Part shown: positions 27,838 through 35,284 of the stretch, piece after piece | Position numbering within the stretch: position 1 is the first letter of the stretch | Layout: the number at the start of each line of letters is the position of its first letter | Origin: Gemmatimonadaceae bacterium | GTDB lineage: Bacteria; Latescibacterota; UBA2968; UBA8231 | Direction of reading: 5' to 3' | DNA length: 64,000 nt | Assembly: GCA_026706075.1 (NCBI GenBank) | Contig: JAPOZM010000099.1 | Span: 145,980-209,979, forward strand | Translations under genes and position numbers: made by a program | Notes under the pieces: generated by a model | Seen by the model: the letters and a program-made list of their open reading frames with translations, nothing else | Database searches by the model: none | Told to the model about the DNA's origin: nothing

Positions 27838-28020
27838 GTGCCCACCAATACCTCTGAACGGGGCCTCGAGCGCCTCATCTGCACGGCCCTGGCCGGGCCA
27901 TCTCTGCGACTTGGCCCGGCTCTCCGTCTACTGCGCCCCGCGCGGCCCGAAGCGGCAGAGTCCTTCGGCCCCGCCTGCGAGCAGGCCGTGGCCCCTGAAC
28001 ACGCCGCGCGTGGAGTCTGA
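27838..28020 (+). pseudogene. Fragment resembling the N-terminus of a type I restriction HsdR subunit
   Basis: A short frame beginning at GTG 27838 reads VPTNTSERGLERLICTALAG before degenerating into a low-complexity arginine/proline/alanine tail and a stop at 28018-28020. From family memory, the (T)NTSExGLExLIxxxLTG opening is typical of HsdR-type helicase-nuclease subunits, which are normally about 1000 residues. Similarity appears to stop near base 27900, so this looks like the stump of a deleted restriction gene, not a functional protein. No hsdM or hsdS is present. Confidence 0.5.
27973..27986 (+). other. Small hairpin downstream of vapC
   Basis: GCCTGC-GA-GCAGGC is a perfect 6-bp inverted repeat in the gap between vapC and the sulfotransferase gene. 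There is no U-tract; a weak terminator or no function are both possible. Confidence 0.25.
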
Positions 28021-28056
28021 CGACCACAAGGTGCCGGCGGGGCTCCAGACTACCGC

Positions 28057-28824
28057 ATGCCTCGCGTGAAGGCGTTCTGCGTCGGCCAGGCGAAGTCGGG
28101 TACCGCCTCCATAGCAGGGCTGCTGTCCGCCAGCTACCGTGTGGCCCATGAGCCCGAACGGGCGGCAACGCTCGACCTGATCCTCCGCCACGGGCGCGGC
28201 GACCTCTCGGACACGGCCGTCCGGGAACGTCTGCGCGAGCGGGATGCCCGGCTCGACCTGGAGTACGACGTGGCATGGGCGAACCAATTCCTCATCGGTC
28301 ACCTGCTGGCCGTCTTTCCCGCCGCGAGATTCATCGTCCTGATCCGAGACTGCTACACGTGGCTGCAATCGATCACCGATCACCTCGCCCACCGCGATGT
28401 CCCCGGTGACGTTCGCGAGTTCATGAAGTGGTGGTTCAGGCCGGACCAGTATCCGCACGGAGCCGCCGACCGCGTCCTCGAGGATCGCGGGCTGTTCTCG
28501 GTGTCGGCCTACCTTCACGCGTGGAACCGGCATGTCGACTCCTGCAGCGGGTCGACTCCAGCCGACCGGCGGTTGGTGCTGCGGACGGACGAGCTCAGTG
28601 CCTCACATCTGCGTCTGGCGGATTTCCTTGGGATACCCGTGAGCTCTCTCGACGCGGCCCAGGGTCACAGCAACCGCGGTACGCCGATGGAACCCATAGC
28701 ATCTGTCGTGGCCCCCGGATACATCGACGAGATGGTACACTCCATCTGCGGGGTCAACATGGCGCGTTACTTCCCCTCGATAGGAGACAGGGTGCCTCGA
28801 CCATGGATGGAAGCGCCGCACTGA
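28057..28824 (+). CDS. Sulfotransferase family protein
   Basis: A 255-residue protein with the two PAPS-binding elements of sulfotransferases: the 5'-phosphosulfate loop GQAKSGTASIAG (residues 9-20) and the 3'-phosphate motif ARFIVLIRDCYTWLQS (near residues 90-105). A central WW-containing helix and a C-terminal lid follow. It would transfer sulfate to a carbohydrate, lipid or other acceptor. The gene overlaps the next (ATPase) gene by 22 bases. This ties it to the defence-like cassette transcriptionally, although surface-glycan modification is the more usual role. Base composition is visibly less GC-rich than the flanking metabolic genes. Confidence 0.75.
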   Translation: MPRVKAFCVGQAKSGTASIAGLLSASYRVAHEPERAATLDLILRHGRGDLSDTAVRERLRERDARLDLEYDVAWANQFLIGHLLAVFPAARFIVLIRDCYTWLQSITDHLAHRDVPGDVREFMKWWFRPDQYPHGAADRVLEDRGLFSVSAYLHAWNRHVDSCSGSTPADRRLVLRTDELSASHLRLADFLGIPVSSLDAAQGHSNRGTPMEPIASVVAPGYIDEMVHSICGVNMARYFPSIGDRVPRPWMEAPH

Positions 28825-31283
28825 CTGCTCAGGTCCGCGCTAGGATGGACGTGGACGATAAGCTTGATGTCGAGGCCGGACTGTTGGTCCTTGAGGCACT
28901 CGAGGGGGACGAGGCGCTGGATCGTGCCCTGTCGGAGGACGCTGACGCTGCGAAAGCACGATCGGATGCGGAGGCGGATGTGGTCCAGGCCCCGGCGAAA
29001 CGTGCATACCTCGACAAGATCTCGGTCCAGGGCTTTCGCGGTATCGGCTTCGGATGCGATCTGGAGATCCCCCCCGGCCCTGGCCTTACTCTGGTTGTGG
29101 GACGCAACGGCAGCGGCAAGTCGAGCTTCGCGGAAGCTCTGGAGCTCCTGCTGACCGGCAAGAACCAGCGCTGGGAGGGTCGATCGGCGGTCTGGAAGGA
29201 GGGGTGGCGCAACCTGCACTGGTCCGGACCTGCGGAGATCGCGGCGACCCTTTCGGTCGAAGATCGGCCACAGCCGCTTACCGCAAGACGCGTGTGGGTG
29301 GAGGGTGCGGATCTGGATGCCAGCACCGATGAGGTGGATGGCGTCCAGGGAGGCAACTCCCGCGTGGCCCTGGGTTGGGAGGAGGCGATCGTCACCTATC
29401 GCCCCTTTCTTCCCTACAACGAACTGGGATCGATCCCTGACTCTCGACCTGCCGAGCTGTACGACATGATGTCGGCGGCCTTGGGACTCGAGGTGCTGGT
29501 GGAGGCTCGCCAGCGGTTGCGTCAGAGGAGACTTGACCGCGGCAAGCAGGTTCGTACCGCGGAGGACGAACGGCGAGAGTGGTTCCCCCAAGTCGAGGAG
29601 CTCGACGATGAACGGGCACGGACCTGCGCCCAGGCAGTCGGGAAGTCCAAGGCCACCACATGGGATCTGGACGCCGTCGAACTGGTTCTGGAGGGAGCGC
29701 TCGAACCGGATGGTGAGGGCGCAATCGCGCTGCTGCGGGAACTCGCCAACCTCCCCATTCCGAGCGCCGAAGAAGTGAAGGTCGCGGCAGACGAGTTACG
29801 GGCCGCTACAGAGGCCGTGAGGGAGGCCGAACAGACCGATGCCGGCCGCGCCCGGCAAACCGCCGACCTGCTCGACCACGCACTGGCAGTGCACACCGCA
29901 CATGGAGATCAGCCATGCCCGGTCTGCGGCTCCGGGGAGTTGACCACCGAGTGGCGGTCGCGTACGGAGGCCGAAGTGGTGCGCTTACGTGCAGAGGCGG
30001 GTGCGGCGGACCAGGCTCAGAAGAGGCTTGTCAGGGCTCGCCGCGTCGCCCAGGCCCTGTTGGCCGAGCCGCCGGAGATTCTGGGTCGTGCTTCGGACAC
30101 GGCGGGGCTCGACGAGACCGCCGTGCGCGAGGCTTGGAGACGTTGGGCGGGTCTCCGGGAAGCAGCAGATAACGGCCTGATGGAGCACTTGGAAGAGGAG
30201 CACGGCAAGCTCGCTGCCACCGCGACCTCGTTTCGGGAGCAGGCCGCCGCCGAGTTGGCTCGCCTGGAGGAAGCCTGGCGTCCTCTCGTCGATACCCTGC
30301 GCTCGTGGCTGCCATCCGCACGCGACGCGGCGCGGGCCTCCCGGGTGGTCACGCATCTCAGTCGTGCGGAGAAGTGGCTCAACTCGGAGACCGACCTGAT
30401 CCGGGCCGAACGGTTTGGTCCCATTGCGAAGCGGGCCTCAGAGGTGTGGGAGACTCTGAGACAGAACAGCAGCGTAACCCTGGACCAGCTCAAACTCGAA
30501 GGTTCTGCGACTCAGCGTCATCTCGTCTTGGACGTCAGCGTCGACGGAACGGACGGCCAGGCTCTCGGAGTGATGAGTCAGGGGGAGATCCACGCCCTGG
30601 CTCTGAGTCTGTTCCTGCCGCGGGTGCTGCTACCCGAATCCCCCTTCGGGTTCGTCGTGATCGACGATCCGGTGCAGGCGATGGACCCGGGGAAAGTCGA
30701 CGGTCTGGCGCGCGTGCTCTCCATGGTGGCGCAGGAGCGGCAGGTCGTCGTCTTCACGCATGACGAGCGACTGCCCGAGTCGGTTCGTCGGCTGCAGATT
30801 CCGGCACAGGTGGTCGAAGTCACGCGGCAATCCGGCTCGCAGGTGGCGTGCCGGACCATCGGCGACCCGGTTGCGCAGTACCTGGCCGATGCCCGCGCGC
30901 TACAGCACACCGACGACCTTCCGACGGCCGCCGCGGCGCGGGCATTGCCCCAGTTCTGCCGCCTGGCCATCGAAGCGGCGTGCACGGAGGTCGTCCGCCG
31001 CCGGTGCATCGGGCGCGGTGAGCCGCACTCCGACACGGACGAGGTGTTGACCGCCGCCCGGACGCTGATGCAGAAACTGGCCCTCGCCCTGTTCGACGAC
31101 GTCGGGCGCGGGGGAGAGGTGCTGGCCCGGCTCAACCGCTCCGACTCCAGATGGGCCGACGCCGTCCAATGGGCGAACCGTGGAGCCCACGGAGCCGGCG
31201 GGGTTACCCCGGACCTGGCGTCGATGGTCGGCTCGACAGAGCGCCTGACAGGATGGCTCGTCATGCTCGATGGCAACCAATGA
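28803..31283 (+). CDS. Rad50/SbcC-like ATPase with short coiled coil, zinc hook and HEPN-like C-terminal region
   Basis: An 826-residue ATPase. After an unusual acidic extension of about 68 residues, the fold opens with LDKISVQGFRGIG. The Walker A loop GRNGSGKSS has its lysine at residue 106. Helical segments flank a CPVC zinc-hook-like motif (Cys372, Cys375). The ABC signature is MSQGE (591-595), Walker B FVVIDDP has Asp621-Asp622, and the H-loop is VVFTHD (His653). The coiled coil is much shorter than in Rad50. Beyond the ATPase, residues 700-826 are helical, with RLAIEAACTEVV and WANRGAHGAGG, resembling HEPN/DUF4145-type domains. No nuclease partner of the SbcD/Mre11 type is present. ATGA coupling to a small HEPN-like gene suggests an ATPase-sensor plus effector pair, as in anti-phage systems. 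Confidence 0.85.
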   Translation: MDGSAALTAQVRARMDVDDKLDVEAGLLVLEALEGDEALDRALSEDADAAKARSDAEADVVQAPAKRAYLDKISVQGFRGIGFGCDLEIPPGPGLTLVVGRNGSGKSSFAEALELLLTGKNQRWEGRSAVWKEGWRNLHWSGPAEIAATLSVEDRPQPLTARRVWVEGADLDASTDEVDGVQGGNSRVALGWEEAIVTYRPFLPYNELGSIPDSRPAELYDMMSAALGLEVLVEARQRLRQRRLDRGKQVRTAEDERREWFPQVEELDDERARTCAQAVGKSKATTWDLDAVELVLEGALEPDGEGAIALLRELANLPIPSAEEVKVAADELRAATEAVREAEQTDAGRARQTADLLDHALAVHTAHGDQPCPVCGSGELTTEWRSRTEAEVVRLRAEAGAADQAQKRLVRARRVAQALLAEPPEILGRASDTAGLDETAVREAWRRWAGLREAADNGLMEHLEEEHGKLAATATSFREQAAAELARLEEAWRPLVDTLRSWLPSARDAARASRVVTHLSRAEKWLNSETDLIRAERFGPIAKRASEVWETLRQNSSVTLDQLKLEGSATQRHLVLDVSVDGTDGQALGVMSQGEIHALALSLFLPRVLLPESPFGFVVIDDPVQAMDPGKVDGLARVLSMVAQERQVVVFTHDERLPESVRRLQIPAQVVEVTRQSGSQVACRTIGDPVAQYLADARALQHTDDLPTAAAARALPQFCRLAIEAACTEVVRRRCIGRGEPHSDTDEVLTAARTLMQKLALALFDDVGRGGEVLARLNRSDSRWADAVQWANRGAHGAGGVTPDLASMVGSTERLTGWLVMLDGNQ

Positions 31284-31657
31284 CTCCCGTCGAGATCATC
31301 GATGCGGCCGACGCGCTGGTGGAACCCCGCAACAGCAGCCGGGTACAAGGATGGCCGAGGGTTGCAGCAGTGCTCTGCCGGCATGCGATCGAGGAGGCCC
31401 TTCGGCAATACTGGTCCCTGCGCGAGCCCGGCCTGGACCGCTGCAGCGGGCGCGCACAACTGCTGTGCCTTACCGTCTACCTGAGAGACGGCGACCTGGG
31501 CCGCGAGACTCTATCAGCGTGGTCCGATTTGAGCCGTGCCTGTCACCACCACGCATACGAGCTCGCTCCGACGGCCGAGGAATTGCGGAGCTTGCTGGAC
31601 GTGGCACGGCGGTTCACCTGCGAGGTCGCACGCCAGATCGCTGCCCACCGGACGTGA
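31280..31657 (+). CDS. Small HEPN-like all-helical protein
   Basis: A 125-residue helical protein whose ATG overlaps the ATPase stop (ATGA), so the two are translated together. It opens MTPVEIIDAADALV, continues with CRHAIEEALRQYW, and has SRACHHHAYE with Arg86-x4-His91, the spacing of the HEPN ribonuclease motif (R-x4-6-H). The pattern of a RxAIExA helix followed by a basic/His helix is the same as in the C-terminal region of the upstream ATPase, so the two may be related domains. It may be the RNase effector or an inhibitor. The gene ends 5 bases before the DUF4838 gene. Confidence 0.65.
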   Translation: MTPVEIIDAADALVEPRNSSRVQGWPRVAAVLCRHAIEEALRQYWSLREPGLDRCSGRAQLLCLTVYLRDGDLGRETLSAWSDLSRACHHHAYELAPTAEELRSLLDVARRFTCEVARQIAAHRT

Positions 31658-31662
31658 CTACC

Positions 31663-33594
31663 ATGCCTTGGCAAAAACCGAAGGTTGGCCATCTGGATCT
31701 CCGGCCTGTTGCCGTGACGCGGTACTTCCTTCGCCTCATCCCCCCAGTCATCTTTGCCCAGTTGATCACCGCCGCCTCCGCGGCCCCCCTGGCCGCCGCC
31801 GTCGACCTGGCCGACCTCGGCGACTGGCGGATCGTCGTCGCCCCCGGCGCCATCGCCTCCGAGGAGTACGCGGCCGAGGAGCTCCGCGCGCACCTGGTCC
31901 TCGCCGGCGGCCCCGACCTCGAGATCCTCTCCGCGCCTGAAGGCCCCGGCGGCCACTTCTTCATCGGCCCGGACGCCGCCGGCCAGAGCCCCGTCGGCTT
32001 CGATCCCGCCGACTACGGCCCTGAGGACCTGCGCATCGTCGTGCGGCCCGGCGCCGTCGTCGTGGCCGGCGGCCGGCCGCGGGGGACGCTCTACGGGGTC
32101 TACACCTTCCTCGAGGACTACCTCGGCGTGCGCTTCGTCACCGCCGACCACACCCACGTGCCGCCCCTAAGTCCGGAGCGCCGGATCGAGGCCGTGGACC
32201 GGGTCTACCGGCCGCCGCTGGAGTGGCGCTGGTCCGACTTCGAGAGCAACTACGCCCGTGCCGACTTCGCCTCCCGGCTGCGACTCAACGCGGGGCGGGT
32301 CGAGGCCCTGCCGCCGGGCAGCGACGACTGGAGCCTGGTGGGCCGCTACGGCGGCCGCTCGCCGGTGCACCTCGTGGAGCACTCCTTCAACGCTCTGCTG
32401 CCGCCTTCCGAATACGCCGTGGACCATCCCGAGTACTACTGCCTCTACGAGGGCGAGCGCTGGGCCCACCGGCGCTACGAGGACGGGCGCTTCCACGAGG
32501 ACCTGCAGCCGTGCATGACCCACCCGGAGGTCCTGCGCCTGATCACCCGGGCGGCCCTGGGGTACCTCGAGGCCCGCCCCCGCCAGATGGACGTCAGCGT
32601 CGGCCAGAACGACGGCAGCGTCTGGTGCCAGTGCCCGCCGTGCCGGGCCCTCAACGAGCGCGAGGGCACGCCCATGGGCTCGCTGCTGACCCTGGTGAAC
32701 GCCGTCGCTGACGAGGCGGCCGCCGCCCACCCGGGGCGGCTGGTCTCGACCCTGGCCTACGCCTACAGCGCCCCGCCGCCGCGCTCCCTGAGGCCCCGCG
32801 ACAACGTCCTGATCACCTGGTGCAGCATCGACGCCTGCTTCATCCACGCTCTCGACGACCCGGACTGCCCGGACAACGCCGCCCAGTACGCCCAGCTGGA
32901 GGCCTGGTCCCGGATCGCGCCGAACCTGCACGTCTGGGACTACTACATGAACCACGACCGCCGCGGGTTCCAGCTGCCCCTGCCCAACCTGCGGTGGATC
33001 GACCGCAACGTGCGGGCCGAGGTCAGGCTCGGCGTCCGGGGCCTGTTCACCCAGGCCTTCAGCAGCTCCCACGGCAACGAGTTCGAGGGCCTGCGCAACT
33101 ACCTGCTGAGCCGGCTCATGTGGGACCCCTCCCTCGACGGGCGGGTCCTCATGGACGAGTGGCTGGACCTGCACTACGGCCCGGCGGCCCCCCCGATCCG
33201 GCGCTGGATCGACCGCCTCCACGACCGGTCCATGGCCAGCGGCCTGCACCGCCACAGCCTCGGAGGCCGCTATGACGAGTACGGCCTCGACGAGTCGGAC
33301 GTCGCCGCCGGCCTGGAGGCGGTGGAGGAGGCGATGCGGCTGGCCGACAGCGACGAGGTGAGGCGCCGCGTCGGGAAGGCTTCCGTCTGGGCCTGGCGGG
33401 CCACCCTCGAGCCGGTGTGGTACGCCACGGAAGGGGTCGACCTCGACCCGGGGCAGGCGGAGGAGCTGCGGGCCCGGGCCAAGCGGTTCTTCGAGCTGTG
33501 CCGCGAGCACGACGTGCGGCGCACCGCCTCGGGGAGCTGGTTCGCCATCGAGAAGGCCGAGGCCCGCGTGCGCGCCGCCATCGGCGACTGGTAG
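31663..33594 (+). CDS. DUF4838 protein with alpha-glucuronidase-like N-terminal domain
   Basis: A 643-residue protein. A signal-peptide-like stretch FLRLIPPVIFAQLITAASAA lies near the N-terminus, so the true start may be the GTG at 31714, not the ATG at 31663. Residues about 45-160 resemble the GH67-type N-terminal domain (IASEEYAAEELRAHLVLAGG, RGTLYGVYTFLEDYLG). The rest is DUF4838, with the hallmark VGQNDGSVWCQCPPC. Members are exported or periplasmic carbohydrate-active proteins thought to act on uronic-acid-containing or related glycans; the reaction is not established. Composition returns to the very GC-rich background here, marking the right edge of the island. Confidence 0.85.
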   Translation: MPWQKPKVGHLDLRPVAVTRYFLRLIPPVIFAQLITAASAAPLAAAVDLADLGDWRIVVAPGAIASEEYAAEELRAHLVLAGGPDLEILSAPEGPGGHFFIGPDAAGQSPVGFDPADYGPEDLRIVVRPGAVVVAGGRPRGTLYGVYTFLEDYLGVRFVTADHTHVPPLSPERRIEAVDRVYRPPLEWRWSDFESNYARADFASRLRLNAGRVEALPPGSDDWSLVGRYGGRSPVHLVEHSFNALLPPSEYAVDHPEYYCLYEGERWAHRRYEDGRFHEDLQPCMTHPEVLRLITRAALGYLEARPRQMDVSVGQNDGSVWCQCPPCRALNEREGTPMGSLLTLVNAVADEAAAAHPGRLVSTLAYAYSAPPPRSLRPRDNVLITWCSIDACFIHALDDPDCPDNAAQYAQLEAWSRIAPNLHVWDYYMNHDRRGFQLPLPNLRWIDRNVRAEVRLGVRGLFTQAFSSSHGNEFEGLRNYLLSRLMWDPSLDGRVLMDEWLDLHYGPAAPPIRRWIDRLHDRSMASGLHRHSLGGRYDEYGLDESDVAAGLEAVEEAMRLADSDEVRRRVGKASVWAWRATLEPVWYATEGVDLDPGQAEELRARAKRFFELCREHDVRRTASGSWFAIEKAEARVRAAIGDW

Positions 33595-33863
33595 TGGCGA
33601 CGGTCTTCATCCCCCGGCGGCTGCAGCCCCTGAGCGGTGGGCGGAGGCAGGTCTGCGTGGAGGGCGCCACGGTGCGCCAGGTGATCGAGGCCCTGGAGGC
33701 CGAGTGCCCGGGGATCAAGGCCCGGCTCTACGACGCCGAACACGACGCCCTTGCCCGCGGCATGGCGGTCACCGTCGACGGCGTCACCGGGGAGCTGGGC
33801 CTGCTGGAGAAGGTCGGCCCCGAGAGCGAGGTCCACTTCCTGCCCGCCATCGCCGGCGGCTGA
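33594..33863 (+). CDS. MoaD/ThiS-like ubiquitin-fold protein
   Basis: An 89-residue beta-grasp protein whose GTG overlaps the preceding stop by one base. It starts VFIPRRLQPLSGGRRQVCVEGATVRQVIEALEAECPG (core GATVRQVIEALEAECPG) and ends in VHFLPAIAGG. The C-terminal Gly-Gly is the site adenylated by E1-like MoeB/ThiF enzymes and converted to a thiocarboxylate in sulfur-carrier members. No moaE, moeB, thiF or thiG gene is nearby. It may serve molybdopterin synthesis, relevant to the molybdenum subunit at 1504-3792, or a different sulfur-transfer pathway. It sits between the DUF4838 gene and serS. Confidence 0.8.
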   Translation: MATVFIPRRLQPLSGGRRQVCVEGATVRQVIEALEAECPGIKARLYDAEHDALARGMAVTVDGVTGELGLLEKVGPESEVHFLPAIAGG

Positions 33864-33911
33864 AAGCCGCGTCCGGTTGCCATCGTTGGGACCATCGGCG
33901 TTTTTGATGGC

Positions 33912-35267
33912 ATGATCGATGTACGCCGGCTGCGAGCCGAGCCCGATGCCATGCGCCGCGCCATCGCCCTGCGCCGGGTCGACCCCGCGCGGGCCGACGT
34001 GGACCGCTTCCTCGAGATCGACGGACAGCGCCGCGCCCTGCAGCAGGAGATCGACGGCCTCAACTCGCAGAAGAAGGAGCTGGCCCGCCTCGGCCGCTCC
34101 GACCCCCAGGCCGCCCGGCAGAAGGGCCAGGAGCTGCGAGAGAAGGGGCGCGAGCTGGATGGGCGCCTGGCGGAGCTGACCGCCGAGTGGCAGGCGATCC
34201 TCGAGTGGTTCCCCAACTGGCCCCACCCCGAGATGCCCGAGGGCGCCGGCGAGGAGCAGAACGCCGAGGAGTGCGTCTGGCTGCCGGGCCGCGGGTACCT
34301 TCCGCAGGACCGGCTCGGGTCCGGGCACCACTCGGCGGCGGCCATGCCGAGAGGCGCCGTCCACGGGGAGGGGGAGTTCGAGCCCCGGGACCACTCCGAG
34401 CTGTCCGCGGCCCTCGGCGCCGACACCCTGCAGGCCTCCAAGGTCTCGGGCTCCCGCTTCACCTACCTCACGGGGGACCTGGCGCGGATGCAGTACGCCC
34501 TGCAGCAACTCCTCGCCGACGAGATGCTGCGCCGCGGCTACGAGATGATGGTGCCGCCCCTGCTGGTGCGGGAGCGCTCCCTCCACGGCACCTCCCACTT
34601 CCCCGAGGGCCGCGACCAGGTCTACGCCATCCAGACCGACAACGTCGAGGAGGGGACCCAGCTCTTCCTGGTGGGCTCGTCGGAGCCGGCCAACTTCAGC
34701 TACTTCATGGACCGCACCCTCGACGAGGCCGACCTGCCCGTCAAGCTCTTCGCCTTCACCGCCTGCTTCCGCTCCGAGGCCGGATCCTGGGGCAAGGACG
34801 TGAAGGGCATCAAGCGCCTCCACCAGTTCGACAAGCTGGAGATGAACGCTGTCTGCACCCCCGATCAGTCCGAGGAGATGTACGAGGAGTTCGGCCAGAT
34901 CAACGAGTGGCTCCTGCAGCAGCTACAGCTTCCCTACCGCATGGTCGACAAGTGCGGGGGCGACGCCGGGTACCTGGCCAGCCACCGCCAGCGTGACGGC
35001 GAGGTGTGGATGCCGGGGACGGGGGAGTTCATGGAGGTCATGACCGACACCAACACCACCGACTACCAGTCCCGCCGCATGAACATCCGCTACCGCCCCC
35101 GCGAGGGCGGTGGTCTCGTCTTCTGCCACACCGTCAACGACACGGGCTGCGCCATGGGCCGCATGCTCATCGCCATCGTCGAGAACTACCAGCAGGCCGA
35201 CGGCTCGGTGAAGGTGCCCGAGGTCCTGCGGGCGGTGGTCGGCAAGGACCGCATCCAGCCCTCCTGA
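33912..35267 (+). CDS. serS: Seryl-tRNA synthetase, serine pocket divergent
   Basis: A 451-residue class II synthetase that charges tRNA-Ser. The N-terminal tRNA-binding coiled coil spans about residues 28-105 (RALQQEIDGLNSQKKELARLG), followed by the linker ILEWFPNWPHPEMPEG. The catalytic core has motif 2 FRSEAGSWGKDVKGIKRLHQF around Arg287 and motif 3 in CAMGRMLIAIVENYQ. Several substrate-pocket positions differ from the bacterial norm: the usual TxE is Ser256-Ser257-Glu258, EISSCSN reads EVMTDTN (375-381), and NGSG reads NDTG (409-412). No clear Shine-Dalgarno precedes the ATG. It is the only synthetase in the window. Confidence 0.93.
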   Translation: MIDVRRLRAEPDAMRRAIALRRVDPARADVDRFLEIDGQRRALQQEIDGLNSQKKELARLGRSDPQAARQKGQELREKGRELDGRLAELTAEWQAILEWFPNWPHPEMPEGAGEEQNAEECVWLPGRGYLPQDRLGSGHHSAAAMPRGAVHGEGEFEPRDHSELSAALGADTLQASKVSGSRFTYLTGDLARMQYALQQLLADEMLRRGYEMMVPPLLVRERSLHGTSHFPEGRDQVYAIQTDNVEEGTQLFLVGSSEPANFSYFMDRTLDEADLPVKLFAFTACFRSEAGSWGKDVKGIKRLHQFDKLEMNAVCTPDQSEEMYEEFGQINEWLLQQLQLPYRMVDKCGGDAGYLASHRQRDGEVWMPGTGEFMEVMTDTNTTDYQSRRMNIRYRPREGGGLVFCHTVNDTGCAMGRMLIAIVENYQQADGSVKVPEVLRAVVGKDRIQPS

Positions 35268-35284
35268 CCTTCGGGCCTCCACCG

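Noticed and set aside
27745..28020. Longer 91-codon frame spanning the vapC end and the HsdR-like fragment as a real gene
   Set aside because: Its first half is out-of-frame vapC; only the part from 27838 shows a meaningful motif.
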